DNA of 64,000 nucleotides from Azoarcus sp. PA01 (lineage in GTDB: Bacteria > Pseudomonadota > Gammaproteobacteria > Burkholderiales > Rhodocyclaceae), in the NCBI GenBank assembly GCA_001274695.2, contig LARU01000002.1:1364001-1428000 (forward strand), read 5' to 3'. How positions within the stretch are numbered: position 1 is the first letter of the stretch; each line of letters begins with the position of its first letter. Below, one piece after another: positions 9,185-17,752 of the stretch. The notes beneath the pieces are model-generated. The model was not told the origin of the DNA. It saw only the letters and a program-made list of their open reading frames with translations, and searched no databases. A program made the translations under genes and the position numbers.

Positions 9185-9224
9185 CGCGTCGCCACCGCCG
9201 GAAAGGCCCGGGGGTGGCGACGCG
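9185..9224. terminator. Shared hairpin between convergent genes
   Basis: A perfect 12-bp stem: arm CGCGTCGCCACC at 9185-9196 and its complement at 9213-9224, with a 16-base loop. It sits in the 74-base gap between the convergent PBP gene (+) and PEP-CTERM gene (-), where a bidirectional terminator is expected. No long T-run on either strand. Confidence 0.55.
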
Positions 9225-9252
9225 TGAAAGTGCGTCAGGAGCGGGGACGCGC

Positions 9253-9888
9253 TCAGGCGCTTCTTCTGCGGACCCCTGCCGCGAGGCCGGCGAGGCCGAT
9301 GCCGAGCAGCGCCAGCACGCCCGGCTCCGGTACCGCGTTCGGCTCCACTTGCTCAGGGCCCTCCGGCGAAGCGGCCGCTTCGAACAGGAACAGGTGATAA
9401 GTTGCTTCGAAGATCCCTTGGGTGACGCTCTCGACCCAGCTCGCGCGATCCTCGGCATCCTCGGCGAGCGCGAGGGCAGTCGCGACGTCGCCGATCGACG
9501 GTCCGGTGAAGTCCAACTCGCGGGGATCGACGTCGACCGGGTCGAGCCCGAGGTCGAAGACGTGCGTTCTAAGACTGGACGGCGCGCTGCCCGCGAGCAT
9601 CGTGCCGAAATCGACCGTGAAGAACGGTCCCCCGGGCCCTTGTGCGAGCGGATAGGCGTAAGCGGCGCCGCCCCCCGTCCAGCCCATCGCAAACGTCGTA
9701 TTCCCGCTTGTGCCCGGGCCCGACTGCGTCGCCTGGGCCGTGGGCCCGGTCCGGCTGATCGTGACGGTGGCCAGACCGGCGTAGCTGCCGAGGCTTTCCA
9801 GGTCGCTCAGCATCAGCGCATTGGCCGCGGAAGGCACGACCGCTGCGACGGCGATTGCGGCAACTCCGAGATGTGTTCGCATTGTCAT
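9253..9888 (-). CDS. PEP-CTERM sorting domain protein
   Basis: 211 residues: a signal peptide (about 1-24, AAANA-like cleavage region), a Ser/Thr/Gly-rich exported middle with no domain I recognise, and a C-terminal sorting signal VPEPGVLALLGIGLAGLAAG followed by VRRRSA. That tripartite tail (PEP, membrane segment, Arg cluster) is the exosortase substrate signal; such proteins are processed at the membrane and exported to the surface, often with exopolysaccharide. The start ATG at 9888 is preceded by AAGGAAAA; a second ATG lies two codons later. No exosortase gene is in the window. A sigma-54 promoter lies about 60 bases upstream. Confidence 0.88.
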   Translation of the reverse strand: MTMRTHLGVAAIAVAAVVPSAANALMLSDLESLGSYAGLATVTISRTGPTAQATQSGPGTSGNTTFAMGWTGGGAAYAYPLAQGPGGPFFTVDFGTMLAGSAPSSLRTHVFDLGLDPVDVDPRELDFTGPSIGDVATALALAEDAEDRASWVESVTQGIFEATYHLFLFEAAASPEGPEQVEPNAVPEPGVLALLGIGLAGLAAGVRRRSA

Positions 9889-9948
9889 TGTTATTTTCCT
9901 TGCATTTTTTCGGATGAAATATATGCAGGCTCCCCTGCCGGCTTCTAC

Positions 9949-9965
9949 AGCATTTTTCGTGCCCG
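9949..9965 (-). promoter_or_regulatory. Sigma-54 (RpoN) -24/-12 promoter of the PEP-CTERM gene
   Basis: On the minus strand 9965-9949 reads CGGGCACGAAAAATGCT. Against the consensus YTGGCACGrNNNTTGCW, only two fixed positions differ, and the GG-N10-GC spacing is exact. The expected start site is near 9938, giving an approximately 50-base leader to the ATG at 9888. A small hairpin GCAGG-CTCC-CCTGC (9925-9938) lies at the start of that leader. RpoN control with the PrsK/PrsR pair is established for PEP-CTERM genes in the related Zoogloea; the regulator is not in this window. Confidence 0.7.
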
Positions 9966-10262
9966 TGCCTGCTTTGCTTCCTTTAACAAAAGCTTACGCA
10001 TCCGCTGCCAAATCCCGGAAGGGTAAGTGTAAATATTTTCGACAAGTCGCAGCTTCACGCTTTCGGGCACCACACCGACCAGCAACCCTCCGCCCCAATT
10101 GCAAACAATTGTGCGCCTCGTCATCGCCCGACTCGTCGATACGTTGAATCGGGTACGCCAGCCGAACCGTCACGCGTACCGGCAGTGAAAGCGGCAACTT
10201 CGACCGGCACGCTGCTCACCGCCCTTTCCCCTGCCGCAGGGATTTTCGGGAGACTCGACAAG
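9966..10262. other. Divergent intergenic region, remainder
   Basis: About 300 bases between the sigma-54 promoter of the PEP-CTERM gene and the FecR-domain gene, less GC-rich than the flanks. A potential activator-binding region for the sigma-54 promoter would be expected here, but I see no clear enhancer dyad and no reliable promoter for the rightward gene. Confidence 0.4.
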
Positions 10263-12473
10263 ATGTTTCACGTTCTTCGCTTGATGTTCGCGCTGCCGCT
10301 GGTCCTGCTCGTCGCGGGTAGCGCATGGGCCGATCCGCCCGGACGGGTCGGGCGCTTGGCGCTGCTCGACGGGGAGGTGTCGCTGCGCCCGGCCGACAGC
10401 CGGCGCTGGGAAAGCGCGAGCCTGAACTGGCCGCTGACGTCGGGCGATGCCCTCAGCACCGAAGGGGGCAGCCGCGCTGAAATCCGGATCGGATCGAGCG
10501 TGCTGCGGCTCGCCGGCTCGACGTCCATCGACATCCGCCAGCTCGATGACGAACGCATCCGCATCGAACTCGAGCGCGGCAGCCTCGCGATCCGGATCCG
10601 CAGCCGCGAAGCGGCAGCGGCGATCGAGGTCGAAACTCGCGACGGCCTGGTCGTCGCCGACGAGCCGGGTCAATACCGCGTCGATTACGAGGACGCGACG
10701 ACGGTCCTGACGAACTACCGCGGGGGCGAACTCGATTTCCGCTCGGAGGACAGCGACGTCGTCGTGAGCGAAGGGCGACGCGCGCACGTGCTGTTTTCCG
10801 ACCACACCGAAGTGCGCTGGAGCGACCCCGAGCGGGACGACTTCACCGGCTGGACGCTGGCCCGCGACGCGCACGACGACCGGCTCGGCGAGCCGCGCTA
10901 CGTGTCACCCGAGATGACCGGGGTCGAGGACCTGCATGAATACGGCGACTGGCGAACGCTCGATGATTACGGACCGGTGTGGTACCCGCGCAGCGTGCCG
11001 CCCGGCTGGGCCCCCTATCGTTCGGGGCGCTGGGTATTGGTCCAGCCATGGGGCTGGACGTGGGTCGACGACGCCCCGTGGGGCTTCGCGCCGTTCCATT
11101 ACGGCCGCTGGGTAATGGTCGGCGGAACATGGGCGTGGGTGCCGGGCGCCTACGTCGCACGGCCGGTGTACGCGCCTGCGCTCGTCGTGTGGATGGGGCT
11201 GCCGGGCGTGAGCATCAGCCTCTCGTCCGGTTCGCTGCCGCACATCGGCTGGTTCCCCCTCGGTCCGCGCGAGGTCTACGTGCCGAGCTACCGCCACAGC
11301 ACGACCTACGTGCGCCGCATCAACATCACCCATGTCACCAACATCGTTCATATCGACCGGGCGGCGCGCGAACCGCGGCACGCCCGCTATGCGCATCGCG
11401 ACCGCCGCGACGCGGTGACGGTCGTGCCCGGCGAAGTCGTCAGGCATTCCCGCCCGGTGTTCCGTCATGTGGTGCGCGACGACGAGCACAAAGGGCGCCT
11501 GCCGCGCGCCGCGACCCCCGTTCCGCCCCTCGATCCTCGTCTCGTCGTCGAACATGATCGCGTCGAACGCGCGAGGCGGCCGCGGGACGAGGAGCGGTTG
11601 CGCGACGAACAGGCGCGGCGCAGCGCACGTCTGCGCGAAGCGGTCGAAGAGCGTCGGCAGCGGGAGCACGCAGGGCCCGAAGAACGGCGATTGCGCGCCA
11701 TGCCCGAAGACGGACGCGGCCGCGAAACGTCCCCCGGGCGCCGCATCGACGGCCGGGAACAGGGACGACCCGGGACGGACGGCGAGCCGCGCGTCGAGCG
11801 CGAGCGCGAACGCGAACGTCGACTCCCGTCGGCCGCGGAAGTGCTGCCCCGCGACCCAGCCCCCGCCGTGCCGCAACCTGCGCCACAGCAAAATGCACGG
11901 GAGCTGCAACAGCGGCAGCACGAACAGGAACGGCCGCGCCAGCAACCGATACGACAGCAACGGAACCAGGAACAGCAGCAACAGGAACGTGCGCGCGAAC
12001 AGGCGCAACGCCAGCGCGCGCTGGAGCAGCACGAACAGCAGCGCCGCCAGACCCTCGAGCGGCAGGAGGAACTGCGGCAGCGCCAGTCGCAGCAGCGGGA
12101 GCGCCAGCAGCAGGAACAGCTTCAGCGCCAGCAGCAGGAGCGGATGCAACGGCAGCAACGGGACCTGGAGCCGCAGCAACAGCAGCGGATGCAGCAGGAA
12201 CTGGAACAGCAGCGCCGCCAGGCCATCGAGCGCCAGGAGGCACTGCGGCAGCGTCAGTCACAGGACCGCGAACGTCAGCTGCGTCAGCAACAAAGTCAGC
12301 AACAGGACCAGTTGCAGCGACAGCAGCGGCAACTGGAACGGCAGCGCGAGATGCAGGAGCGGCGGCAGAGCGAGCAGCGCAGTCAGATCGAGCGACGGGC
12401 AGCGGGGAATGAAGGCGATGCGTCGCGCGGCGAGCGGCGACGCGCGGGCGACGAGGGCAGGCCCGGCAATTGA
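10263..12473 (+). CDS. FecR/DUF6600 domain protein with long Gln/Arg-rich C-terminal tail
   Basis: 736 residues. Signal peptide (residues 1 to about 23, ending AGSAWA), a FecR-like beta domain (about 30-200, GRLALLDGEVSLRPAD ... SRAEIRIGSSVLRL), then Trp/Tyr/Gly-rich DUF6600 repeats around 235-330 (PGWAPYRSGRWV, APFHYGRWVMV). From about residue 400 it becomes highly charged and then Gln/Arg/Glu-rich to the end, predicted long helix or coiled coil. ATG at 10263 begins the signal peptide; the open frame extends 26 codons further upstream without a leader-like sequence. Exported or envelope-associated; function unknown. The tail contains a 75-bp internal duplication, so length polymorphism is likely. 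Confidence 0.85.
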   Translation: MFHVLRLMFALPLVLLVAGSAWADPPGRVGRLALLDGEVSLRPADSRRWESASLNWPLTSGDALSTEGGSRAEIRIGSSVLRLAGSTSIDIRQLDDERIRIELERGSLAIRIRSREAAAAIEVETRDGLVVADEPGQYRVDYEDATTVLTNYRGGELDFRSEDSDVVVSEGRRAHVLFSDHTEVRWSDPERDDFTGWTLARDAHDDRLGEPRYVSPEMTGVEDLHEYGDWRTLDDYGPVWYPRSVPPGWAPYRSGRWVLVQPWGWTWVDDAPWGFAPFHYGRWVMVGGTWAWVPGAYVARPVYAPALVVWMGLPGVSISLSSGSLPHIGWFPLGPREVYVPSYRHSTTYVRRINITHVTNIVHIDRAAREPRHARYAHRDRRDAVTVVPGEVVRHSRPVFRHVVRDDEHKGRLPRAATPVPPLDPRLVVEHDRVERARRPRDEERLRDEQARRSARLREAVEERRQREHAGPEERRLRAMPEDGRGRETSPGRRIDGREQGRPGTDGEPRVERERERERRLPSAAEVLPRDPAPAVPQPAPQQNARELQQRQHEQERPRQQPIRQQRNQEQQQQERAREQAQRQRALEQHEQQRRQTLERQEELRQRQSQQRERQQQEQLQRQQQERMQRQQRDLEPQQQQRMQQELEQQRRQAIERQEALRQRQSQDRERQLRQQQSQQQDQLQRQQRQLERQREMQERRQSEQRSQIERRAAGNEGDASRGERRRAGDEGRPGN
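12033..12107 (+). repeat. Internal 75-bp repeat, copy 1
   Basis: Codes for EQQRRQTLERQEELRQRQSQ and the next few residues in the Q-rich tail of the FecR/DUF6600 protein. Its partner is 171 bases (57 codons) downstream at 12204-12278. Confidence 0.8.
12204..12278 (+). repeat. Internal 75-bp repeat, copy 2
   Basis: Codes for EQQRRQAIERQEALRQRQSQ and following residues; in-frame diverged duplicate of 12033-12107. Confidence 0.8.
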
Positions 12474-12529
12474 CGTACCCGCCCGGTTGCGCTCACTGCG
12501 GCGACGCTCTATCTTTGCCGGCTTTACGA

Positions 12530-13024
12530 ATGGCGTCGCCGATGTCACCCCCCACCTCCGGACTCCGACCCCCGCTGCGCTCCGTCCGCGACCGGATCCG
12601 CCAGGTCGCACTGTTCGAGCTGGGCGGGCTCGCGCTGGTGACTCCGCCTTTCGCCTGGGCGAGCGGCGTGCCGCTATTCGACTCGATCGGCCTGCTGGCG
12701 CTGATCTCGCTGCTCGCGGCGGCGTGGAACGCCGCCTACAACACCTGTTTCGACCGCATCGAGGCGAAGCTCGCGGGCCGGCCGGCCGATCGCCGGCCGC
12801 TTCCGCTGCGGGTCGCACACGCGATCGGCTTCGAAGGCGGCCTGCTGCTGATGAGCCTGCCGATCATCATGGCCTGGACCGGCATGAGCTGGATCGAAGC
12901 ACTGCTCGCGGACCTCGGGCTCGCGACCGCCTACGTGCTGTACGCCTTCGCGTTCAACCTCGGCTACGACCGGGCGTTCCCGATCGAACCGCAGCGCTGC
13001 GGATCGCTTTCCAGTGCCAAGTAA
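12530..13024 (+). CDS. PACE-family efflux transporter (two BTP domains)
   Basis: 164 residues, four membrane segments in two tandem bacterial transmembrane pair repeats. Each repeat starts with the family F-E-G/L-G motif ([11 protein letters not shown] and [10 protein letters not shown]), the first Glu being the one needed for proton-coupled export in AceI. AAWNAAYN after repeat helix 2 and [10 protein letters not shown] at the end are also family motifs. Inner-membrane exporter; known members export biguanides and short-chain diamines. ATG 12530 or 12542 are the likely starts. The 3' end overlaps the murB start by 11 bases. Confidence 0.88.
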   Translation: MASPMSPPTSGLRPPLRSVRDRIRQVALFELGGLALVTPPFAWASGVPLFDSIGLLALISLLAAAWNAAYNTCFDRIEAKLAGRPADRRPLPLRVAHAIGFEGGLLLMSLPIIMAWTGMSWIEALLADLGLATAYVLYAFAFNLGYDRAFPIEPQRCGSLSSAK

Positions 13025-14060
13025 CAGCGCCGCCGCGCCACTGCCGGCGCTCGAAACCCACGCCGACCTGCAGGCTCTCAACACTTTCGGGCTCCCGGCG
13101 CGGGCCGACCGCCTCGCGATCATCGAGCATCCGGCGCAACTCGCCCCGCTGCTCGCCCGACCCGACTGGACCGAAGCGCCACGGCTCGTGCTCGGCGGCG
13201 GCAGCAACCTGGTATTGAGCGGCGATTTCCACGGGCTCGTGCTGAAAGTCGCGATCGGCGGACGCCGCCTCGTCGGCGACGACGACGACGCGTGGTACGT
13301 CGAGGCCGGCGCCGGAGAGAACTGGCACGATTTCGTACGCTGGACGCTCGCGCAAGGCTGGCCGGGGCTCGAGAACCTGTCGCTCATTCCCGGCACCGTC
13401 GGCGCGGCCCCGATCCAGAACATCGGCGCGTATGGGCTCGAACTCGCCGAACGCTTCGCCTCGCTCGCCGCCGTGTCGCTGGAAACCGGCGCGAGCTTCC
13501 GGCTGGACGCCGCCGACTGCCGCTTCGCCTATCGCGACAGCATTTTCAAGCATGAGCTGGCGGGCCGTGCGCTCGTCACGTCGGTCACTTTCCGCTTGCC
13601 GAAGCGCTGGCTGCCGGTCACCCGCTACGCGGATGTCGCGGAAGAACTCGTCGCGCGCGGGAGCGTCGCCCCGCGTCCGCTCGACGTTTCCGACGCCGTG
13701 ATCGCGATCCGCCGACGCAAGCTGCCCGACCCGGCAGCGCTCGGCAATGTCGGCAGCTTCTTCAAAAACCCGGTCGTCGACGCGGCCACGCTCGAACGCC
13801 TCGTTGCCGGCGACCCCGGACTGCCGCACTACCTGCAGCCCGACGGCGGCGCGAAGCTCGCCGCCGGCTGGCTGATCGACCGCTGCGGCTGGAAAGGGCG
13901 CGCCCTCGGGCCGGTCGGCGTGTATGAAAGGCAGGCGCTGGTGCTCGTCAACCGCGGCGGAGCGACCGGCGCCGACGTCCGGCGCCTCGCGCAGGCGATC
14001 CGCGACGACGTTTCGCGGCGCTTCGGCGTGGAGCTCGAACCCGAGCCGGTCTTCGTCTGA
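13014..14060 (+). CDS. murB: UDP-N-acetylenolpyruvoylglucosamine reductase
   Basis: 348 residues, type I MurB as in E. coli. Cytoplasmic NADPH-dependent reduction of UDP-GlcNAc-enolpyruvate to UDP-MurNAc, an early peptidoglycan step. FAD-binding parts [10 protein letters not shown] and [17 protein letters not shown], the FAYRDSIFK segment with catalytic Tyr/Arg region, NVGSFFKNP (catalytic Ser in GSFFKNP) and the C-terminal catalytic Glu in ELEPEPVFV are all present. Starts at GTG 13014, overlapping the PACE gene, so translation is probably coupled. Confidence 0.96.
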   Translation: MPSNSAAAPLPALETHADLQALNTFGLPARADRLAIIEHPAQLAPLLARPDWTEAPRLVLGGGSNLVLSGDFHGLVLKVAIGGRRLVGDDDDAWYVEAGAGENWHDFVRWTLAQGWPGLENLSLIPGTVGAAPIQNIGAYGLELAERFASLAAVSLETGASFRLDAADCRFAYRDSIFKHELAGRALVTSVTFRLPKRWLPVTRYADVAEELVARGSVAPRPLDVSDAVIAIRRRKLPDPAALGNVGSFFKNPVVDAATLERLVAGDPGLPHYLQPDGGAKLAAGWLIDRCGWKGRALGPVGVYERQALVLVNRGGATGADVRRLAQAIRDDVSRRFGVELEPEPVFV

Positions 14061-14134
14061 AACGCCCGCGCCGTTCCGGGCGATCAACGCAACGATGAAA
14101 TATAACCGTCAACGCGACCGTCAAATACAACGAA

Positions 14135-14214
14135 AACCGTTCGCTCCGAGCTTCTACCACCAAAAACTGTTCGCCATGAGCTTGTACAACCACAACCGTT
14201 CGCCCTGAGCTTGT
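14135..14214. repeat. Three head-to-tail copies of the left arm of the 85-bp repeat
   Basis: Copies begin at 14135, 14165 and 14194 (periods 30 and 29): each reads AAC[C/T]GTTCGC, then two variable bases, then a GAGCTT core. The third copy is the left arm of the complete element at 14196-14280. The upstream flank contains GTCAAATAC, which also precedes the copy near 54.9 kb. Confidence 0.75.
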
Positions 14215-14280
14215 CGAAGGGCGCTGCCACCGCTTCGACAGGCCTGTCCGGAGCGAGGCCGAAGGGGTCAGCCCGAACGG
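14196..14280. repeat. 85-bp dispersed imperfect palindrome, copy A
   Basis: Begins CCGTTCGCCCTGAGC and ends CAGCCCGAACGG, with inner arms TGTCGAAG and CTTCGACA. It aligns without gaps to 54916-55000, about 61 of 85 identical by hand count, with the central ten bases unrelated. It lies in the 327-base gap between murB and the zinc-ribbon gene. Likely a REP/MITE-type element. Confidence 0.8.
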
Positions 14281-14387
14281 TATCTGGTCGCCGCGTCAAT
14301 TTGATCGCCGGGTTAATCAGCGGCTTTGAGTATCCGAATGTAATGGGCTCTTGAATGTGACCGGCTCTCTTCAATACTCTGAGCCCC

Positions 14388-15059
14388 ATGGATACGCTCC
14401 AATGCTCATTCTGTAGCCATGAGAACCCGGCAAGCGCGAAATTCTGCAATGCCTGCGGTTCCTTGCTGAACCTGCAGTTGTGCAAGCATTGCGGCGCGAT
14501 CGATAACGCTTCGGCGACCGCCTGCTACAAATGCGGCGCTTCACTCGGGAGCGGCGACGACGAAAGCAGGCCGTCCGGAGCGGCCGGCGATGAAGCCGCC
14601 GATACGACGATGAATCCGGGCCTCCCGCACCACCCCGCTCCGCCGGCCACAGCTGGCAGCGCGAAGCCGGCCGGCGCTCCCGGCAGCGGGCGCTCCAGCC
14701 GCTGGACGACAGCGCTGGTGGTGGTGATTTTCGTCATCGGCGCCGCGATCCTGTACCGCCTCTACTCGGGCAGCGGCGAGGCGACGAGCGTGGCGCAGGA
14801 CGGCGCTTCGCCGACCACTCCAGCGGTCGACGCCACGCTCAGGGCCGTCCCGCCATCCTCCGCGCCGCCCGACGACGTCGAGGCGGTGTCGGTCGCGCCT
14901 GCGCCGCTCCCGGCGAAAGCACCGGCGAACGAGGAAGCGCTGGCGGCCGAACCGGTGACGTCCCCGGCCGCGACGGAACCTTCGGCACCCGCCGAGGACG
15001 CCGGGGCGCCGCCCTATTCGTGCCCTCCTGCGGTCGCCGCAGTCGGACTCTGCAACTGA
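14388..15059 (+). CDS. Zinc-ribbon single-pass membrane protein with C-terminal C-x9-C
   Basis: 223 residues. N-terminal double zinc ribbon with eight cysteines in four CxxC pairs (C6/C9, C20/C23, C32/C35, C46/C49), a Gly/Pro/Ala linker, one membrane segment at about 106-126 (WTTALVVVIFVIGAAILY), then a Pro/Ala-rich region ending CPPAVAAVGLCN. Topology is probably N-in, with the ribbons cytoplasmic and the tail periplasmic. The last 12 residues have the pattern C-x9-C-x, shared with the next gene product. It starts 26 bases upstream of the TAXI gene, probably one transcript. Function unknown. Confidence 0.82.
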   Translation: MDTLQCSFCSHENPASAKFCNACGSLLNLQLCKHCGAIDNASATACYKCGASLGSGDDESRPSGAAGDEAADTTMNPGLPHHPAPPATAGSAKPAGAPGSGRSSRWTTALVVVIFVIGAAILYRLYSGSGEATSVAQDGASPTTPAVDATLRAVPPSSAPPDDVEAVSVAPAPLPAKAPANEEALAAEPVTSPAATEPSAPAEDAGAPPYSCPPAVAAVGLCN

Positions 15060-15085
15060 GCATCCACTAAAAAAGGGGAAACACA

Positions 15086-16138
15086 ATGCGAGTATCGGCG
15101 ATCGGCATCGTTGCAGGCCTCCTCGTCGCGCTCCAGATTCCGGCAGCATCGGCAGCGGCGGAGTTCAAGATCGTGACTGCCTCGGAGCGCGGGACTTACA
15201 TTCAGATCGGCCGCGACATCGCGAAATTCATCGCCCCGGACGCGAACATCGCGCTCGAAGTGCTGCCGTCGGCCGGCTCGGCCGAAAACGTGCGGCGCCT
15301 GCGCTACGAGCCCGGCGTGAAGTTCGCGATGGTGCAGTCGGACGTCTATCAGGCCTTCCTCGACCAAGGACAGGAAGGCAACGTCGCCGCGGCCCGCATG
15401 CTGCATCCGCTGCGCGTGATCATGCCGCTGTACAACGAGGAGATCTACTTCATCACGCGGGCCGACACCCCCGCTGAATTCATCCACGAAATAAAGGACG
15501 CGAAAATCAACGTCGGCCCGGTGGGCAGCGGCACTGCGCTGTCGGCGACGACGCTGTACCGGCTGATGTTCGGCAAACCGATCGCCGAGGAAAACACCAG
15601 CTACCTTTCGAACGAGGACGCGCTCGTCAAGCTGCTGACCGAAAAGACGCTCGACGTCGTCGTCGTCGTCGCCGGGCAGCCGGCGAAGCTCCTGACCGAC
15701 ATGAAACCCGAGGCGCGCCAGTTCATCAAGCTGCTCAAGCTCGATCCGGACCACAGCACGAGCCGCGCCGCGCTGCGCACGTATTTTCCGGCCACCGTAC
15801 GCGCCGCGAACTATCCCAACGTGCTGACCGAGGACGTCCCCGGCCTCGCGGTCAAGGCGTTCCTCGTGACCTACAATTACAACCGCCCCGAGACGATCCG
15901 CTACCTGACGAAATTCGCCGAGTCGCTGTGCCACAATTTCCCGCGGCTGCGCAGCGAAGGCCACCCGAAGTGGCATGAAGTCGAGCTTTCGCTGCCGGCG
16001 CTGGGCAAGGGCTGGTCCTACTTTCCGCCGATGGAGCGGCATCTGCGCGCGTGCCCGGAGCTGACGCCGGCGGCGTCCCGAACCGTCGAGCAGAGCCAGT
16101 GCACGCAGCAGGAAAAAATTCTCGGCCTGTGCGAGTGA
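15086..16138 (+). CDS. TAXI-family TRAP-type solute-binding protein with C-terminal C-x9-C
   Basis: 350 residues; signal peptide 1 to about 24 (ASAAA), then the TAXI fold: FKIVTASERGTYIQIGRDIA is the usual ligand-loop start and VGPVGSGTALSATTLYRLMF the glycine-rich middle. A Shine-Dalgarno AAAAGGGGAAAC precedes the ATG. TAXI proteins normally serve a TRAP permease of the DctM type, but none is encoded here, so this is an orphan binding protein or a sensor. The C-terminus is extended past the fold and ends CTQQEKILGLCE, i.e. C-x9-C plus one residue, as in the preceding membrane protein. Confidence 0.88.
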   Translation: MRVSAIGIVAGLLVALQIPAASAAAEFKIVTASERGTYIQIGRDIAKFIAPDANIALEVLPSAGSAENVRRLRYEPGVKFAMVQSDVYQAFLDQGQEGNVAAARMLHPLRVIMPLYNEEIYFITRADTPAEFIHEIKDAKINVGPVGSGTALSATTLYRLMFGKPIAEENTSYLSNEDALVKLLTEKTLDVVVVVAGQPAKLLTDMKPEARQFIKLLKLDPDHSTSRAALRTYFPATVRAANYPNVLTEDVPGLAVKAFLVTYNYNRPETIRYLTKFAESLCHNFPRLRSEGHPKWHEVELSLPALGKGWSYFPPMERHLRACPELTPAASRTVEQSQCTQQEKILGLCE

Positions 16139-16254
16139 GCGCGCAGCCGGCGGTGAAATCCGGCAGCGGCGGAAAATAGTTCGGGCGGCCGGGGGCGGCC
16201 GGGTTAAGCTTTTCGACCCGATGAGCCGCTCCATTCTGCCTGCGCCGCGCCGCG

Positions 16255-17214
16255 ATGCCTTCCGAATTCGACCTGATCCGCCACCACTTCACCCGCGCTG
16301 CGCGCCACACCGAGCTCGCCGTCGGCGACGACGCGGCGCTGTTCACGCCGCGCCCGGGCATGCAGCTCGCGACCTCGACCGACATGCTCGTCGCCGGTAC
16401 GCATTTCTTCGCCGACACGGACCCCGAGGCGCTCGGCTGGAAAGCGCTGGCAGTCAACCTCTCCGATCTCGCGGCGATGGGAGCCGAACCGCGTTGGGCG
16501 CTGCTCGCGCTCGCGCTGCCGGCGGCCGACGAAACGTGGATCGAGGCGTTCGCACGCGGTTTCTTCGCGTGCGCCGCGCAGTTCGATGTCGACCTCGCCG
16601 GCGGCGACACGACGCGCGGCCCGCTCAACCTGTGCGTGACGATCACCGGTGAAGTGCCGACAGGCATGGCGGTCACGCGCGCCGGCGCGCGCCCGGGCGA
16701 CGACCTCTGGATCACCGGCGAACCCGGCCGCGGCGCGCTCGGCCTCGCGTTCCTGCGCGGCGACACGGCGCTCGATGCCGCCGCGGTCGCGCCGTGCCTC
16801 GACGCGCTGCACCGTCCGCAGCCGCGCGTCGCCGCCGGGCTTGCGCTGCGCGGCGTCGCCGACGCGATGCTGGACGTCTCCGACGGGCTGGTCGGCGATC
16901 TCGCGCACATCCTCGAGGCTTCCGGCACCGGCGCGGTCCTCGACCTCGCCGCGCTGCCGCTCGGCGCGCTGCTCGCGGCGGGCGCCGACTTCGAATTCGC
17001 GCAGCGCTGCGTGCTCGGCGGCGGCGACGACTACGAGCTGCTATTCACCGCCGCCGCGGCGCAACGCGAGCGGCTCGTCGCGCTCGCGCGGCAGCTCGAT
17101 CTGCCGTTCACGCGCATCGGCACGATCACCGGCGACGCCGGCCGCCTGCTGCTGCGGCACCCCGACGGCAGCGAACGCCCGCCGGCGTGCCGCAGCTACG
17201 ATCATTTCATCTGA
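16255..17214 (+). CDS. thiL: Thiamine-monophosphate kinase
   Basis: 319 residues, AIR-synthase-like fold; phosphorylates thiamine monophosphate to the diphosphate cofactor in the cytoplasm. N-terminal MPSEFDLIRHHF matches the family start. Metal and nucleotide binding motifs VGDDAALF, TSTDMLVAGTHF, LAVNLSDLAAMGA and GGDTTRG are intact, as is the C-terminal LGGGDDYELLFT. Followed by pgpA seven bases later, the usual thiL-pgpA order in proteobacteria. No TPP riboswitch is visible upstream. Confidence 0.96.
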   Translation: MPSEFDLIRHHFTRAARHTELAVGDDAALFTPRPGMQLATSTDMLVAGTHFFADTDPEALGWKALAVNLSDLAAMGAEPRWALLALALPAADETWIEAFARGFFACAAQFDVDLAGGDTTRGPLNLCVTITGEVPTGMAVTRAGARPGDDLWITGEPGRGALGLAFLRGDTALDAAAVAPCLDALHRPQPRVAAGLALRGVADAMLDVSDGLVGDLAHILEASGTGAVLDLAALPLGALLAAGADFEFAQRCVLGGGDDYELLFTAAAAQRERLVALARQLDLPFTRIGTITGDAGRLLLRHPDGSERPPACRSYDHFI

Positions 17215-17232
17215 TTTTCATTGGCGCTCCCG

Positions 17233-17751
17233 ATGCTGTCACCCACCCCTGTGCGACAACGGCCGACGATGTTGCCCCCGACGTGTCGCCTGCTCCTGAG
17301 CCATCCGGCCCATTTCATCTCGCTCGGTTTCGGCACGGGGCTCGCGCCGCGCGCGCCCGGCACGGCCGGCACGCTTGCCGCTTGGCTGCTGTACCCGCTG
17401 CTGCGCGCACCGATCTCGGATTTCGTGTTCCTCGCGCTGCTGGCGAGTTTCTTCGTCGCCGGCCTGATCGCCGCCGAGCGCACAGGGCGAGCGCTCGGCG
17501 TGCCCGACCACGGGGCGATCGTCTGGGACGAAATCGTCGCGTTCTGGCTGGTACTATTCTTCACTCCGGCGAACCTCCTCTGGCAGAGCCTCGCGTTCGT
17601 GCTGTTCCGCTTTTTCGATATCGTCAAGCCGCAACCAATCCGGTGGATAGACAGTCGCATCAAGGGTGGCCTGGGCGTGATGCTCGACGACGTGATCGCG
17701 GCCGGCTACGCCATTCTCGCGCTGGCTTTGCTGGTGCGTTTTTTTGGATGA
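17233..17751 (+). CDS. pgpA: Phosphatidylglycerophosphatase A
   Basis: About 172 residues, membrane enzyme removing phosphate from phosphatidylglycerol phosphate. Family motifs are LGFGTGLAPRAPGTAGTLAA near the N-terminus, DHGAIVWDEIVAFW with the acidic catalytic cluster, and FRFFDIVKPQPI. Starts at 17233 (ATG), 17269 (ATG) and 17221 (TTG) are all in frame; none has a clear Shine-Dalgarno. The stop lies 2 bases before the cinA start. Confidence 0.94.
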   Translation: MLSPTPVRQRPTMLPPTCRLLLSHPAHFISLGFGTGLAPRAPGTAGTLAAWLLYPLLRAPISDFVFLALLASFFVAGLIAAERTGRALGVPDHGAIVWDEIVAFWLVLFFTPANLLWQSLAFVLFRFFDIVKPQPIRWIDSRIKGGLGVMLDDVIAAGYAILALALLVRFFG

Positions 17752-17752
17752 G

